This document shows positions 1 through 9,052 of a stretch of 64,000 nucleotides of DNA, one piece after another. The position numbers and the translations under genes are program-made. A model generated the notes under the pieces. The model ran no database searches. It was not told the DNA's origin and saw only the letters and a program-made list of their open reading frames with translations. The stretch's first letter is position 1. Each line of letters opens with the position of its first letter. This stretch comes from Scheffersomyces stipitis CBS 6054 (taxonomy: Eukaryota; Ascomycota; Pichiomycetes; Serinales; Debaryomycetaceae): NCBI RefSeq assembly GCF_000209165.1, contig NC_009046.1, positions 124,001 through 188,000 of the forward strand. Direction: 5' to 3'.

Positions 1-120
1 GTTGACTAACACCGTATGTCTACTATTTTATAGATATTCTACACCTATTCCCACTCTTTACAATACTGTATATCTACTACAGAATATTGACCAATAGCTA
101 TGTACAATGAAAGGCTCGCT
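1..120. other. Left edge, 3' flank of GRX5
   Basis: A/T-rich, pyrimidine-rich sequence after the GRX5 stop. It shows no gene; any gene to the left begins outside the window. Confidence 0.4.
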
Positions 121-640
121 CTATGATCTTTCAGATGGCTTGACGTTGGCAGCTTGCGGTTCTTCTTCGACATCCTCAGGAACCAAAGCATCGTTGGCTT
201 CTAATAATTCAGCCAATTCTCCACTCTGTGCCATGCTCATGACAATATCACAACCTCCAACAAACTCCTTGTTCACATACAATTGTGGAATGGTGGGCCA
301 TGAGCTGTATTCCTTGATTCCATCTCTTAATTCTGGATCTTCCAAAACATTGTAGGCAGCAAACTTCTCAGGATCAACACCCTGTTGACCTAACATCTGT
401 ATAGTAGCTCTAGAGAAACCACATTGTGGGAACTCAGGTGTACCCTTCATAAACAATACTACAGGTGAGCTGGCCACAGCCTTGTCTATAGCATCTTTAA
501 TTTCAGTCGAGATAAATCTGGATTGTAGGATTTGTCTGGCACCTCTCTGAATAAAGTTAGTAAATGTCCAAAAAGCGGTAGAAGGTTATTCGACTTGTAC
601 TTACGAATTGAGATCCGTTCAATAAAGCTCTTCTAAACAT
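121..640 (-). CDS. GRX5: Monothiol glutaredoxin, mitochondrial (two exons)
   Basis: Grx5 is the mitochondrial monothiol glutaredoxin that passes [2Fe-2S] clusters from the ISC scaffold to target proteins. Exon 1 is 605..640 (12 codons from the ATG at 640) and exon 2 is 121..546; joined in frame they give 153 residues, close to the usual length of about 150. The first 35 residues are basic and Ser-rich with no acidic cluster, as in a matrix-targeting presequence. The active-site CGFS lies at about residues 54-57, followed by TIP at 97-99 (the cis-Pro glutathione-binding loop) and GGCD at 109-112, all diagnostic of the class. Without splicing, the exon-2 frame has no ATG before the glutaredoxin fold, which supports the intron. 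The gene is divergent from the PIR-type gene to its right. Confidence 0.95.
547..604 (-). other. GRX5: Spliceosomal intron of GRX5
   Basis: On the minus strand this 58-nt segment begins with GTAAGT, carries the branch-point sequence TACTAAC close to the 3' end, and ends in CAG. It falls between codons 12 and 13 (phase 0). Removing it joins an ATG-started exon to the glutaredoxin frame. It is the only clear intron in the window. Confidence 0.93.
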
Positions 641-1070
641 ATTATAGCGATTCTAGCAGATATAAGTGTGAACGACTGTGGTTTAACCTATTCTCGCTTA
701 CTCATCTGGAAATTCAATGAGGATACAGCGCTACATTTTGTCTAATATACTATGTGCAGGGAGTAAAGCTAATTTGGTAAAATGTGGACTATAACTTGAA
801 GTCAATAGATTCAAAATGAATTATTAACAGCCAAAGAGCAAATGTTCTTGTTTAAGGAAACTCAAAAACTCAAACAACTATTAAATATCCATATTGAAAT
901 ACATATATATTCCATGAACTAACATTTAGCTTTAATGTCTTATCGATCTCACAATCTTCCGCTCACAATTTTTCGCAGCCATATAAAGCGTGAAACGTCT
1001 TTTTGCAATCGTTTTTTTCTGTTTTTCTTCTTTTTTCTCTAAACTACATTTAAGTTCAACAACTTCAAAA
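641..1070. promoter_or_regulatory. Divergent promoter region, GRX5 / PIR-type gene
   Basis: This is an A/T-rich, non-coding spacer between divergent start codons. A TATAAA box at 982..987 lies about 85 bases before the ATG of the PIR-type gene and is followed by a T/C-rich leader, typical of a strongly expressed yeast promoter. I see no clear element for GRX5. Confidence 0.6.
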
Positions 1071-1886
1071 ATGCTCTCTAGTGTATTGGCAACTCTATTG
1101 TTATCTTCAACCGTTCTCTCATCTCCTGTTTGGATTCCTGAGTCCAACGGGGACTGGACTACTTTGAGACCCGACCTGGACCCTCTTCCTAACAGTTTTG
1201 GTTCTGTACCATTTTCCTTTGGTATCGTCGTCAATCCATACCAGGAAACAGAAGACGGAGAACTTGAAGTTCCTCCAGTTTCAACCATTGCCAGACTGTT
1301 GACAACCGTTTTTACAACTTCAGTTGTTACCGCCGCTCCTAAACCTACAAAGGTTGCTGATATTGTTCAGATTTTGGATGGTCAAGTCCAAAGAGTTAAC
1401 GTAGACGCTGAGCCTACGGATGATTCTCAAGTTCCAGAAGAAGAAGAATGCGAAGATGAAGAAGAGGTTTTGATTGAAGAAACTGAAGAGAACAGTGACT
1501 CCTTGGATAAGCGCCATGATGAAGAATGCTGCGACGATGATGAAGAAGAAGAAGATAAAGAGTTCGTTTCTCCTGTTTACGCTGTTGCTTGTGCCACCAA
1601 CACAACATTGCAGATGACTCTTCAAGATACCATCTTGAGAGATTCCAACAACAGAATCGGGTCTATTGTTTCAGGACATCAGTTTCAATTCGATGGTCCT
1701 GTCCCACAACATGGTGCTATTTATGCTGCAGGTTGGTACATCACCGAACACGCCCAGTTAGCCTTAGGAAACTCTACTGAGTTCTACCAATGTGCTTCGG
1801 GTGATTTCTACAATTTGTACCATGAGCCCATTGGATTGCAATGTAATCCTGTTGTCTTGGATGTCGTCGAGTTGATTGAATGTTAA
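1071..1886 (+). CDS. PIR-type covalently linked cell wall protein
   Basis: This is a secreted wall protein of the PIR (protein with internal repeats) family, which is ester-linked to beta-1,3-glucan through a Gln in the repeat. The 271-residue product starts with a hydrophobic signal peptide (about residues 1-18). It has a single PIR-like repeat, QILDGQVQ, at 100-107, then a very acidic stretch containing a Kex2-type KR at 147-148. Residues 170-271 are the PIR C-terminal domain, with Cys at 174, 241, 258 and 271. That spacing is exactly the family pattern C-66-C-16-C-12-C, and the [19 protein letters not shown] core is present. In S. cerevisiae family members the KR normally precedes the repeat; here it follows it. 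I chose the ATG at 1071 because the frame upstream has only GTG. Confidence 0.88.
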   Translation: MLSSVLATLLLSSTVLSSPVWIPESNGDWTTLRPDLDPLPNSFGSVPFSFGIVVNPYQETEDGELEVPPVSTIARLLTTVFTTSVVTAAPKPTKVADIVQILDGQVQRVNVDAEPTDDSQVPEEEECEDEEEVLIEETEENSDSLDKRHDEECCDDDEEEEDKEFVSPVYAVACATNTTLQMTLQDTILRDSNNRIGSIVSGHQFQFDGPVPQHGAIYAAGWYITEHAQLALGNSTEFYQCASGDFYNLYHEPIGLQCNPVVLDVVELIEC

Positions 1887-1938
1887 AATTCTCAATCATC
1901 GTAGTATAATATATATAGCTAAATCCTAATAAATATAT

Positions 1939-4900
1939 TTAATTGAAGTATTTCACTCTTGTATAGAGAGCAAGGATTGCTATTGCTCTATAAACAACAA
2001 GGCAAGCTACAAGAGCGCCAAAGAAAACCCCCAAATTGTGGTCTAACCCATAATAATACAATACAGCATCACCAGTATCCAAAGTACAGGTTTCCAAACC
2101 ACAGTCGAAGGTCTGATCTTTGAAACCCAACTTGGCAGTGATACCCACCGCAAACTTCAATGGATTGATCCAGTTCACTGCTCTAAACAATATAGGCATC
2201 TGCAACGACATTGTACCACCCATGAAAATGGCAAACAGAATCGTGATTGCTAAGAGATTTGTTGCGAGTCCCAAATGATTGAAAATGGAATTGACAATTA
2301 TACCAAGTGATTCACCAATGTTTAATGGGATGAACGAAGCAACGAACATAGTGAAGAACATAGCGGCATTTCGAGGCAAGCCTATTGCAAACACAATGAG
2401 CACAGCAAAGAAAACAACAGGCAAAATCTCAGTAGGCAATTCGTTGAGCAAGTAAGAAGCACTAAATTCGCAAACTCCATAAATACCGTCCTTGTATTCT
2501 TGGTAGAAGATATTTCTTTCTATTGGATACACCGATATGTTGTTGACTAATCCAACGAAGTAAAGATTTAACACTTCTTGCACCAAACCTAATCTGTTAC
2601 TTATTCCGTCCCTGTTATTCCTCAAAGGTGCAAAATAAAGAGTCTGAATGATAGCCAATAAGATGACTTGGAACACCCTTGCAAAGAGAATATCAGGTGA
2701 TCTTATTGAATTGAGTAACAGTCTCCTAATTAGAGCCATTAAGGTTGTCAGAAAAGGAAGCTTTTTACGATGATACTGTGTTAGATCAAGTGATGATCTC
2801 TTTAAATCCTTTGACAAAACTTGTCTTGAACCCTCCGTATTTGCCCAAGCAGAAACAAGAGTAGCAATTCTATTTTCACTTTCGGAAGATTCCTCATCAA
2901 GACCTCTTGAAACCAAATCCAAAAGATAGTTACCTTTATTGACGCCATCAGGGATTGGGTAATTAATCGATCGGAAGTATTCATCTATACCTTCACTCCC
3001 ACCTGTGTAAACAACTCTTCCACCGCCAGCCATCAATAAGACATTATCAAACTTGGCGATCATATCTTCATTTGGTTGATGAATGGTGAGAATCACAGTT
3101 GTTTTACTGAGTTCACTTAGTTCTTTCAAAAGTGACAAAATGGATAAGGCAGTAGCCGAGTCTAAGCCAGAAGTAGGCTCATCCAAGAATAAGATCTTTG
3201 GTCGACTTAACAATTGAATAGCAATAGAGACTCTTCTCTTCTCACCTCCTGAGATCCCTTTAACCATATCGGAACCAATAACAGTGTCTGCACAATCTAT
3301 GAGTCCTGTAACTCTGATCAATTTATTGATAATGGCAGGAATACGAGGATGCTCTTCATGAGGCAACCTAAATTGAGCTTGAAAGTACAAGGTTTCTCTT
3401 ACAGTCAAAGTTCCAATTAAGGAATTATCGTGTTGAGTCACATATGCAGAAATACTTGCTAATTCCTTTCTTGCTATTTTATCACCGCCATTCAAACTTA
3501 TCTCACCACCGTATTCAAATTTGGAAGAGTGTGACAATCTATTGGATAAAAAGTTCAAAAGACTTGTCTTTCCACTACCAGATGGACCCATAATTGCATT
3601 AATCGACGATGCCCTAAATTCTGAAGTAACTTCATTCAATATGGTTTTCGATACCTTGACTTTATGGATCCACTTACTAGTTATGACATTAAGTTTAATT
3701 TGATCGAGGAAGATACTAATGTTCTCGGAGGTGTGATCAGACTGGGTTGCTGGAACATCAAATAAGCCCGGAGTTCTAAAGAGATCGTCTGGACTGTCCA
3801 TCTCTGCTGCAAAAGACTTTTTAGATACTTCATCATCTTCCTCTTCATCCTCTTCAGTTTCTTCTTCGCCAATTGTATTTGTCCTTGTCTTAGACATTTC
3901 CATTTCATAGTTCTTGAAATAAAGACCGATGATTGTTATAACGTAAAAGCCTGCCAACCAGGCAATCAAAATGCCAATAGGTTCAGCCACCCAATGCCGA
4001 GGATATCCTAAAACCAGCAATTGATAATTACCACTGTATTCAACACATTCAGCTTGGTCATTACTGGTGCAAACACCTTCCCAATCTGTTAGTTGATTTG
4101 CGTTCAATGCGCCAAAGGTGTACCAAAAGTAGGCAATATATTTGGTCCATTTGACATACACCGGCATGGTCGCAGCATTAACAAAGTAACCTGAGGCATT
4201 ATTCTGAAGTTGGTAGAAGACATTGAGATACATACTCGATATGGCAAAATCGGAACCAATCGCAAAGAAAGCCATACCGGTCGACATACCAATAAATGAA
4301 GTCAATACCGTCAAAGCAAAATAGACGAAAAAATGACCTACACCTTCTCTCAAGCCCCACATAAAATAGGTAATGATAGCAAAGATTGCAGCTAATGGGA
4401 AATCCTCTAAGAGGACTTTGCCCAATCTTCTAGAAATCACAAAACCAGGAATACTTGAATAGTTTTCTTTGTATTCTCTGAAGAAGTTCCTACCATCGGG
4501 TCCCCATAATCTCTCCAATTCAATGAATACAGGGGCAAACCCAATAATTTCCATCATAATGTATAAGGACGAAATAAGCGATCTAATACCTGAAAGGTCA
4601 TGGACAGGTCTATAGAACATCCAACCTAAGGTAACTGCGGTAACAAGAGATCCACCGTCTAGAGCCAAGAGAGAGAGCTTATCACGATACGTTAAAAGAA
4701 ATGTTCTTCTGGTCAAAATGTAGACTTCTTTGAAGAAAGAGATTCTATCTTGCTTTGGTCTTTCGAATACCTTCATTAGATCTTTTAAGCTCCCATCACC
4801 ATCAAAAATATCTGTCAGATTGAAGGGACTATATTCATTCCAATATTCAACCAAGCGATCGATTCTTTTGGATGTAAGCTCTTCATTTGCCTTTGTAGTA

Positions 4901-5805
4901 GAGTCCTTAACTGCAATATCCATGATATAGTCGATGAAATTCGACGATTTGTGGCTGCTAATTGTGTTCTTGCTAAGGAAACTGATTCTGTTGAAGTAGG
5001 AAGCAGATTCTGCAAGGTCTCCATAGTATACCATTCTTCCTCCACTGGTTATCAAGCAAATCTTATCAAATAGCTTTGTGATTTCCAAACGGGGCTGATG
5101 AATCGACATGACCACCGTGACTCCAAATTCCGGAGACGATAACTTTTTCAAAACTTGAACCAATTTCAAGGCATTACTAGCATCCAAGCCGGTAGTTGGT
5201 TCATCAAGGAAAAGAACGGAAGGCTTATTGAGCAATTGAACAGCCAACGACAATCTTCTCTGTTCACCACCGGATAGGTTGATTCTTTGGGTGAAGGAGA
5301 CAACTCTCGTATTTCTTAAGTGGGAGATTTCTAAAGTATCTAGCAACGATTCAATGAGAGCAATCTTTTCATTTTGCAGAACCAGCGGTGGTAATCTCAA
5401 GTCTGCCTGGAACCTCAATGTTTCAAAGGCAGTAAGACCTGGCAAAAACACATCAGACTGTTGAAGATACGAGTTCTTGATTCTCTTGTCGCCATTGGGA
5501 GTTGAAAACTCTACATAGCCTGAGAAGTCCAAGCTGTGGTTCTCCACATTTAATCTGGTAGAAAGGGTATTAAGCAAAGTTGTTTTGCCAGAGCCTGAAC
5601 CTCCAACTATAGCCATCATTTCACCGGCCTGAATGTCGAACGACACATTGTCAAGGATCTTGGGGTTAGCAGCCAGCGACTCCAACTCCTTTTCATTACT
5701 GTTCTGTCTCGTCTTTTTCTTTTTTTCCTTTACTGATACCACTAGGTTTCTAACCAGAATGCTAACTCTGTGATGAGGCTCTATGGCCAATACTTCTGCG
5801 TTCAT
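1939..5805 (-). CDS. Full-size ABCG-family ABC transporter (YOL075C type)
   Basis: This is a membrane ATP-driven exporter with the reverse ABCG layout: NBD1-TMD1-NBD2-TMD2. The 1288 residues match the roughly 1290 of S. cerevisiae YOL075C and lack the long N-terminus of PDR5/CDR proteins. NBD1 has Walker A GGSGSGKTT (about 68-76), signature LSGGEQ (177-182) and Walker B LFLDEP (about 198-203). NBD2 has Walker A GPSGSGKTS near residue 739 and signature ISGGEKRR near 849. Both Walker A motifs keep the catalytic Lys, unlike PDR-type pumps where NBD1 is degenerate. Each NBD is followed by a cluster of hydrophobic segments of the ABC2 membrane type. An acidic linker (EETEEDEEEDDE) separates the halves. 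The substrate is not known. A zinc-cluster-type site lies about 240 bases upstream. Confidence 0.9.
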   Translation of the reverse strand: MNAEVLAIEPHHRVSILVRNLVVSVKEKKKKTRQNSNEKELESLAANPKILDNVSFDIQAGEMMAIVGGSGSGKTTLLNTLSTRLNVENHSLDFSGYVEFSTPNGDKRIKNSYLQQSDVFLPGLTAFETLRFQADLRLPPLVLQNEKIALIESLLDTLEISHLRNTRVVSFTQRINLSGGEQRRLSLAVQLLNKPSVLFLDEPTTGLDASNALKLVQVLKKLSSPEFGVTVVMSIHQPRLEITKLFDKICLITSGGRMVYYGDLAESASYFNRISFLSKNTISSHKSSNFIDYIMDIAVKDSTTKANEELTSKRIDRLVEYWNEYSPFNLTDIFDGDGSLKDLMKVFERPKQDRISFFKEVYILTRRTFLLTYRDKLSLLALDGGSLVTAVTLGWMFYRPVHDLSGIRSLISSLYIMMEIIGFAPVFIELERLWGPDGRNFFREYKENYSSIPGFVISRRLGKVLLEDFPLAAIFAIITYFMWGLREGVGHFFVYFALTVLTSFIGMSTGMAFFAIGSDFAISSMYLNVFYQLQNNASGYFVNAATMPVYVKWTKYIAYFWYTFGALNANQLTDWEGVCTSNDQAECVEYSGNYQLLVLGYPRHWVAEPIGILIAWLAGFYVITIIGLYFKNYEMEMSKTRTNTIGEEETEEDEEEDDEVSKKSFAAEMDSPDDLFRTPGLFDVPATQSDHTSENISIFLDQIKLNVITSKWIHKVKVSKTILNEVTSEFRASSINAIMGPSGSGKTSLLNFLSNRLSHSSKFEYGGEISLNGGDKIARKELASISAYVTQHDNSLIGTLTVRETLYFQAQFRLPHEEHPRIPAIINKLIRVTGLIDCADTVIGSDMVKGISGGEKRRVSIAIQLLSRPKILFLDEPTSGLDSATALSILSLLKELSELSKTTVILTIHQPNEDMIAKFDNVLLMAGGGRVVYTGGSEGIDEYFRSINYPIPDGVNKGNYLLDLVSRGLDEESSESENRIATLVSAWANTEGSRQVLSKDLKRSSLDLTQYHRKKLPFLTTLMALIRRLLLNSIRSPDILFARVFQVILLAIIQTLYFAPLRNNRDGISNRLGLVQEVLNLYFVGLVNNISVYPIERNIFYQEYKDGIYGVCEFSASYLLNELPTEILPVVFFAVLIVFAIGLPRNAAMFFTMFVASFIPLNIGESLGIIVNSIFNHLGLATNLLAITILFAIFMGGTMSLQMPILFRAVNWINPLKFAVGITAKLGFKDQTFDCGLETCTLDTGDAVLYYYGLDHNLGVFFGALVACLVVYRAIAILALYTRVKYFN

Positions 5806-5877
5806 GTTATCTGATAATGGTCAGATGCAGTATGGAGAAGAGAGCAAGCACATCAAACAGGAAGAATGTCCAACAGT

Positions 5878-5885
5878 TTATATAC
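5878..5885 (-). promoter_or_regulatory. TATA box of the ABC transporter gene
   Basis: The minus strand reads TATATAAA here, about 73-80 bases before the transporter ATG at 5805, a normal distance for a yeast TATA element. Confidence 0.55.
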
Positions 5886-6046
5886 GGCTTCTATCATCAT
5901 AGAGATTTCAGAGTTATGACTGAATCTGCTTCAGGCTAAGAAAATTGAAGAAGAAAAGTAGTGATTGAATCCTTCATAAAATGTTCGGCTTAAGCGATCA
6001 CTCGGATCCGGTGCGTATGACAAATGAATGGTTGCAAACAAATGGC

Positions 6047-6056
6047 CGGAGTTCGG
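6047..6056. promoter_or_regulatory. CGG-N4-CGG zinc-cluster factor site
   Basis: The bases CGGAGTTCGG form two CGG triplets in direct orientation separated by four bases. Tac1, the Zn2Cys6 activator of CDR pumps in Candida, binds CGG-N4-CGG. The site lies about 240 bases upstream of an ABC transporter gene. A second CGG pair (CGG-ATC-CGG) lies at 6003..6011. Function is inferred from spacing and context only. Confidence 0.35.
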
Positions 6057-6407
6057 TTCTAGACGCAATTCCTGCGAGCAAATGGCGGCTGAACCACAGT
6101 TGCGCAACCTTAATTACTTTTTTCAGACCTGGTTCACTTCGAATTTTGTATCTGTCTTCTATTAGTTTCAAGATAAGTCCATATAAGAATGGGAACAACG
6201 TCCGCATGATAGTATGTACGAAGAACCATCAGTTTCAAGAGAAGGGTCTTATTAGTAATTCTACGTGCCAAGCTTTGTTGTACAGAATAAAGATTGTTCG
6301 ATTCATATAAGCCAATATGGGTTCTAGGCATCTACATTGACGATTTCGTTCACTTAGAACCGCAATTGCTATCCTATTAAGGTATTGAGCTATGTATGGT
6401 ACTGTTT

Positions 6408-7793
6408 CTACTTAGAAATCGATGCTAGCGGATCGAATAAGTTCTGGATTCGCGTATGTTTGAAAATTCTCATTCCCATGGTTGTTCCATTGATTAAATC
6501 GGCATTAGATCTGGCGCTGACAAATCTGGAATCGATACGGTTTAGACCGTTTTTCCAGGTCTTGATAACTGTCCATACGAAGATGGAGTAGATCAAGCCG
6601 GCAAAGATGTCAAAACGCCAGTGGTGGTCTAAGTAAAGAGCAGCCCACCATTGGCCAAACAAATACACCATGGCCATGAGTTTGAAGATGCTAGTTCTGG
6701 AGTAGTAACACACAAAGAAGAACACCAAGCTCGATGTACAGGCATGGATAGAAGGACAGGAAGCGAATTTGTTAGGAATGGCATAGTAGACGTATCTGTA
6801 CATGCTGGAGCCAAACTTCATATCTTGTCTGGTTATTCCATCTGTGTATGTCATTTCGAAACTCGGTACCTTGTGTTCTCCGTACAATTTGATGAATAGT
6901 GGTGGGGCTGTGGGTATGACAAAGTGAGTGAGTACCACCAAAATGTTCTGTGCCCCTATAGACAAAGCGTAGAGTTTGAGGGCTCCTGGAGGATGGAAAA
7001 AATAGAGCCAAGCTCCGATAAATGGAGGTATGGTGAAATGCAAAACGACATAGAATACCCAAGCTACGATATTGAGCACTTTGGATAACGATATCGAAAA
7101 TGAATGAAGAATATTGATGATAAACCACGACATGGCCAATAGCACTGGAGGAGCCAAGTTCCAGCAGTTTACTGGCCGACAAGAGCCTTTTTCCAGAAAA
7201 TGTGATTCTATTACAAATGCGTCATCTAGTTCTGCAATGGTCAAGTCAGATGTCGAGGAGCTAAAATCATGGGGCTCTAAAATGGGACTGGTGGTCCTTG
7301 ACAATTGGAACGACGATGTTGGGGAATTTAATGTGTTACCTGAAGATGTGCAGCTTGAGATAGGTAAGATGGGTGCTATGGGGTAAATAGGCTCCGGATG
7401 GAGAAAAGTACGTTTGCTAGTGTATTCCGGCTCGTAGACCGGGGTGATGCGATAGTGACGGGCCAACAACCAACTGGCTGAGGCGATGCAAAGAAGAAAG
7501 GTGACAGCACCGATGGACTGGTGGGTATGGATGTCAAAGAGATATCTCTCTAACCAGAGTAGGCCCCGCGAACATATATGGCTCGGACGAGGGATGTAGT
7601 TGAGAAGGGCCGTGAGAAAGACCCACACGAGGATAAGCAGCGAGTTGAGGGTTATCTTTTTGAAGTAGGCTAGGAGGGTTCGATGGTTCAAGACCGAAGT
7701 GGTGAGCCGTACAAAGAACTGGTAGGGAGCGTCCACCCTCAGCAGACGGAATGGGACGGCTGGGGTGGAAACAGAATTCTTTCTGAGAATCAC
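6408..7793 (-). CDS. IPT1: Inositolphosphotransferase, M(IP)2C synthase; 5' end unresolved
   Basis: Ipt1 (Mit1 in C. albicans) transfers phosphoinositol to mannosyl-inositolphosphoceramide in the Golgi, the last step of complex sphingolipid synthesis. The product is polytopic. It carries the AUR1/IPT1 block PPGALKLYALSIGAQNI followed by VLTHFVIPTAPP, then the lipid-phosphatase-like motifs CPSIHA and LYLDHHWRFD, whose His and Asp form the expected catalytic set. S. cerevisiae Ipt1 has 527 residues; here at least 461 are open. The N-terminal part still aligns with the start of the family (SVLNHRTLLAY). No in-frame ATG exists before about residue 220: the coordinate given is a GTG and the frame stays open only to 7829. 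A short spliced 5' exon, a non-AUG start or a sequence error are all possible. Confidence 0.82.
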   Translation of the reverse strand: MILRKNSVSTPAVPFRLLRVDAPYQFFVRLTTSVLNHRTLLAYFKKITLNSLLILVWVFLTALLNYIPRPSHICSRGLLWLERYLFDIHTHQSIGAVTFLLCIASASWLLARHYRITPVYEPEYTSKRTFLHPEPIYPIAPILPISSCTSSGNTLNSPTSSFQLSRTTSPILEPHDFSSSTSDLTIAELDDAFVIESHFLEKGSCRPVNCWNLAPPVLLAMSWFIINILHSFSISLSKVLNIVAWVFYVVLHFTIPPFIGAWLYFFHPPGALKLYALSIGAQNILVVLTHFVIPTAPPLFIKLYGEHKVPSFEMTYTDGITRQDMKFGSSMYRYVYYAIPNKFASCPSIHACTSSLVFFFVCYYSRTSIFKLMAMVYLFGQWWAALYLDHHWRFDIFAGLIYSIFVWTVIKTWKNGLNRIDSRFVSARSNADLINGTTMGMRIFKHTRIQNLFDPLASISK

Positions 7794-7829
7794 TTTGAGG
7801 GACCACCGGGGTGGAAAAACTGATAAGAG

Positions 7830-9052
7830 CTAAAGAGTGAAAGTAAAACAAGTAAGGAAGGAAGTGAAAGACACCAATAGCGAGAAAAGACTAGACAGAT
7901 AAGCTTGGGTGATGCTGGGCGCACCCGTGGTATATAAGGATGACAATCTCGAGTATTACAAACAAAGGTTCAAGAAAAAAAGAATACGAAATACAAAACA
8001 TCAGATTCTGAAGAAGGTTTGAAGCTACCACAGGTAAACTAAGAATAGTGAAAAAACCACAAAAGCTTGCAGGTACAATCGGTATCTGGTGAAGAGATCT
8101 AGCTAGAAAAAGAGGCTCATTATCCGTGACTAGTATGACGGAAACCATGAAGAATGTCTCGTCTCTTTGATTACGGCTTCAGAGTGGCTTCAGTTCGTCT
8201 TCAGTTTGCTCCACACATCATCTTACAACCGTTCGCATGTGTAGATATGGACGTCAGGGCATCATCCGATTGTTCCTTGTCTTTATAACCCAGCATAATG
8301 GCACACGACCGTAGCTTAAGATGTGCGAAAATATTTTAAGTGTTAAATATTTTTAGCAGGGTACCTGCAGACGATCTGGGTGGAACAACTCGGAGTCGTG
8401 CCCCCTAGCGAGACCGAGGTGGAGGAGAGGTTGGGCGTAAACGGTGGGAGAGGCGATATAGAGCATGGAGAGATTTGGCAGTGGTGAATACGTGAGATGG
8501 ATACGTGTAGAAGTGCTTGTGTAGACGTTATCGGTGTGAATTCTGTATGTATCGGAAGATTTTGATGATGAGATGTCGTGTTCGTCATAGCACATAACCA
8601 AGTCCAGATTATTCCCCGAAGAGGCACTAGTACCGAAAATCGAGTAATGCACAGCCCCCATAGAACGGAAGCACAATTGACTAATTCTGGGACCGAGACA
8701 ATGAATACTGAACATAAGAGACAGATATACAGTGCCATACTGAACATAACTCAGCTACCATACAGTGCCTTCCTCTGTGCACACACGGTAGCCGACACCA
8801 AACACATTTCTCCAACATAAACAACACGACGCCGCGTTTCAGACCAGATCCATTTTAGCCAGATTCTATTGTTATCAATGGTAAAGAAAACAGTGGATAA
8901 ATAGAGTCGTTCTCATCGACAATATCATCGACATTCTCATCGACATAATCATTAAAAGTAGATCGTTTCGTAGTATATTTGGCTAGCAAAGATTACCCTT
9001 GTTTTGCAACTGAGTACATCGGTCATAGTATAAGTATATATGCAAATGGTAG
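7830..9052. other. Intergenic, mostly non-coding, about 1.2 kb
   Basis: This lies between the open 5' end of IPT1 (minus strand) and the XRCC2-like gene (plus strand). An 85-codon minus-strand frame from an ATG at 8148 to 7891 sits where a 5' exon of IPT1 could lie, but I find no canonical GTAWGT donor or TACTAAC branch point. A 12-nt tandem repeat lies at 8910..8945, and a CGCGT core at 8833..8837. No RNA gene was recognised. Confidence 0.45.
8910..8945. repeat. 12-nt tandem repeat, three copies
   Basis: Three consecutive 12-base units read ttctcatcgaca, atatcatcgaca and ttctcatcgaca. The array is non-coding and lies about 110-140 bases upstream of the XRCC2-like ATG. It could be slippage-derived or a cluster of factor sites with an ATCGA core. 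Confidence 0.75.

Larger units (their letters stand above)
5806..6407. other. Intergenic: ABC transporter promoter and IPT1 3' end
   Basis: This 602-base spacer holds the transporter's TATA box and the CGG triplets listed separately. A 109-codon ATG-started frame at 5981..6310 resembles nothing I know and is probably chance. No RNA gene was recognised. Confidence 0.5.

Noticed and set aside
5981..6310. 109-codon frame between the ABC transporter and IPT1
   Set aside because: No homology, and it covers the probable transporter promoter.
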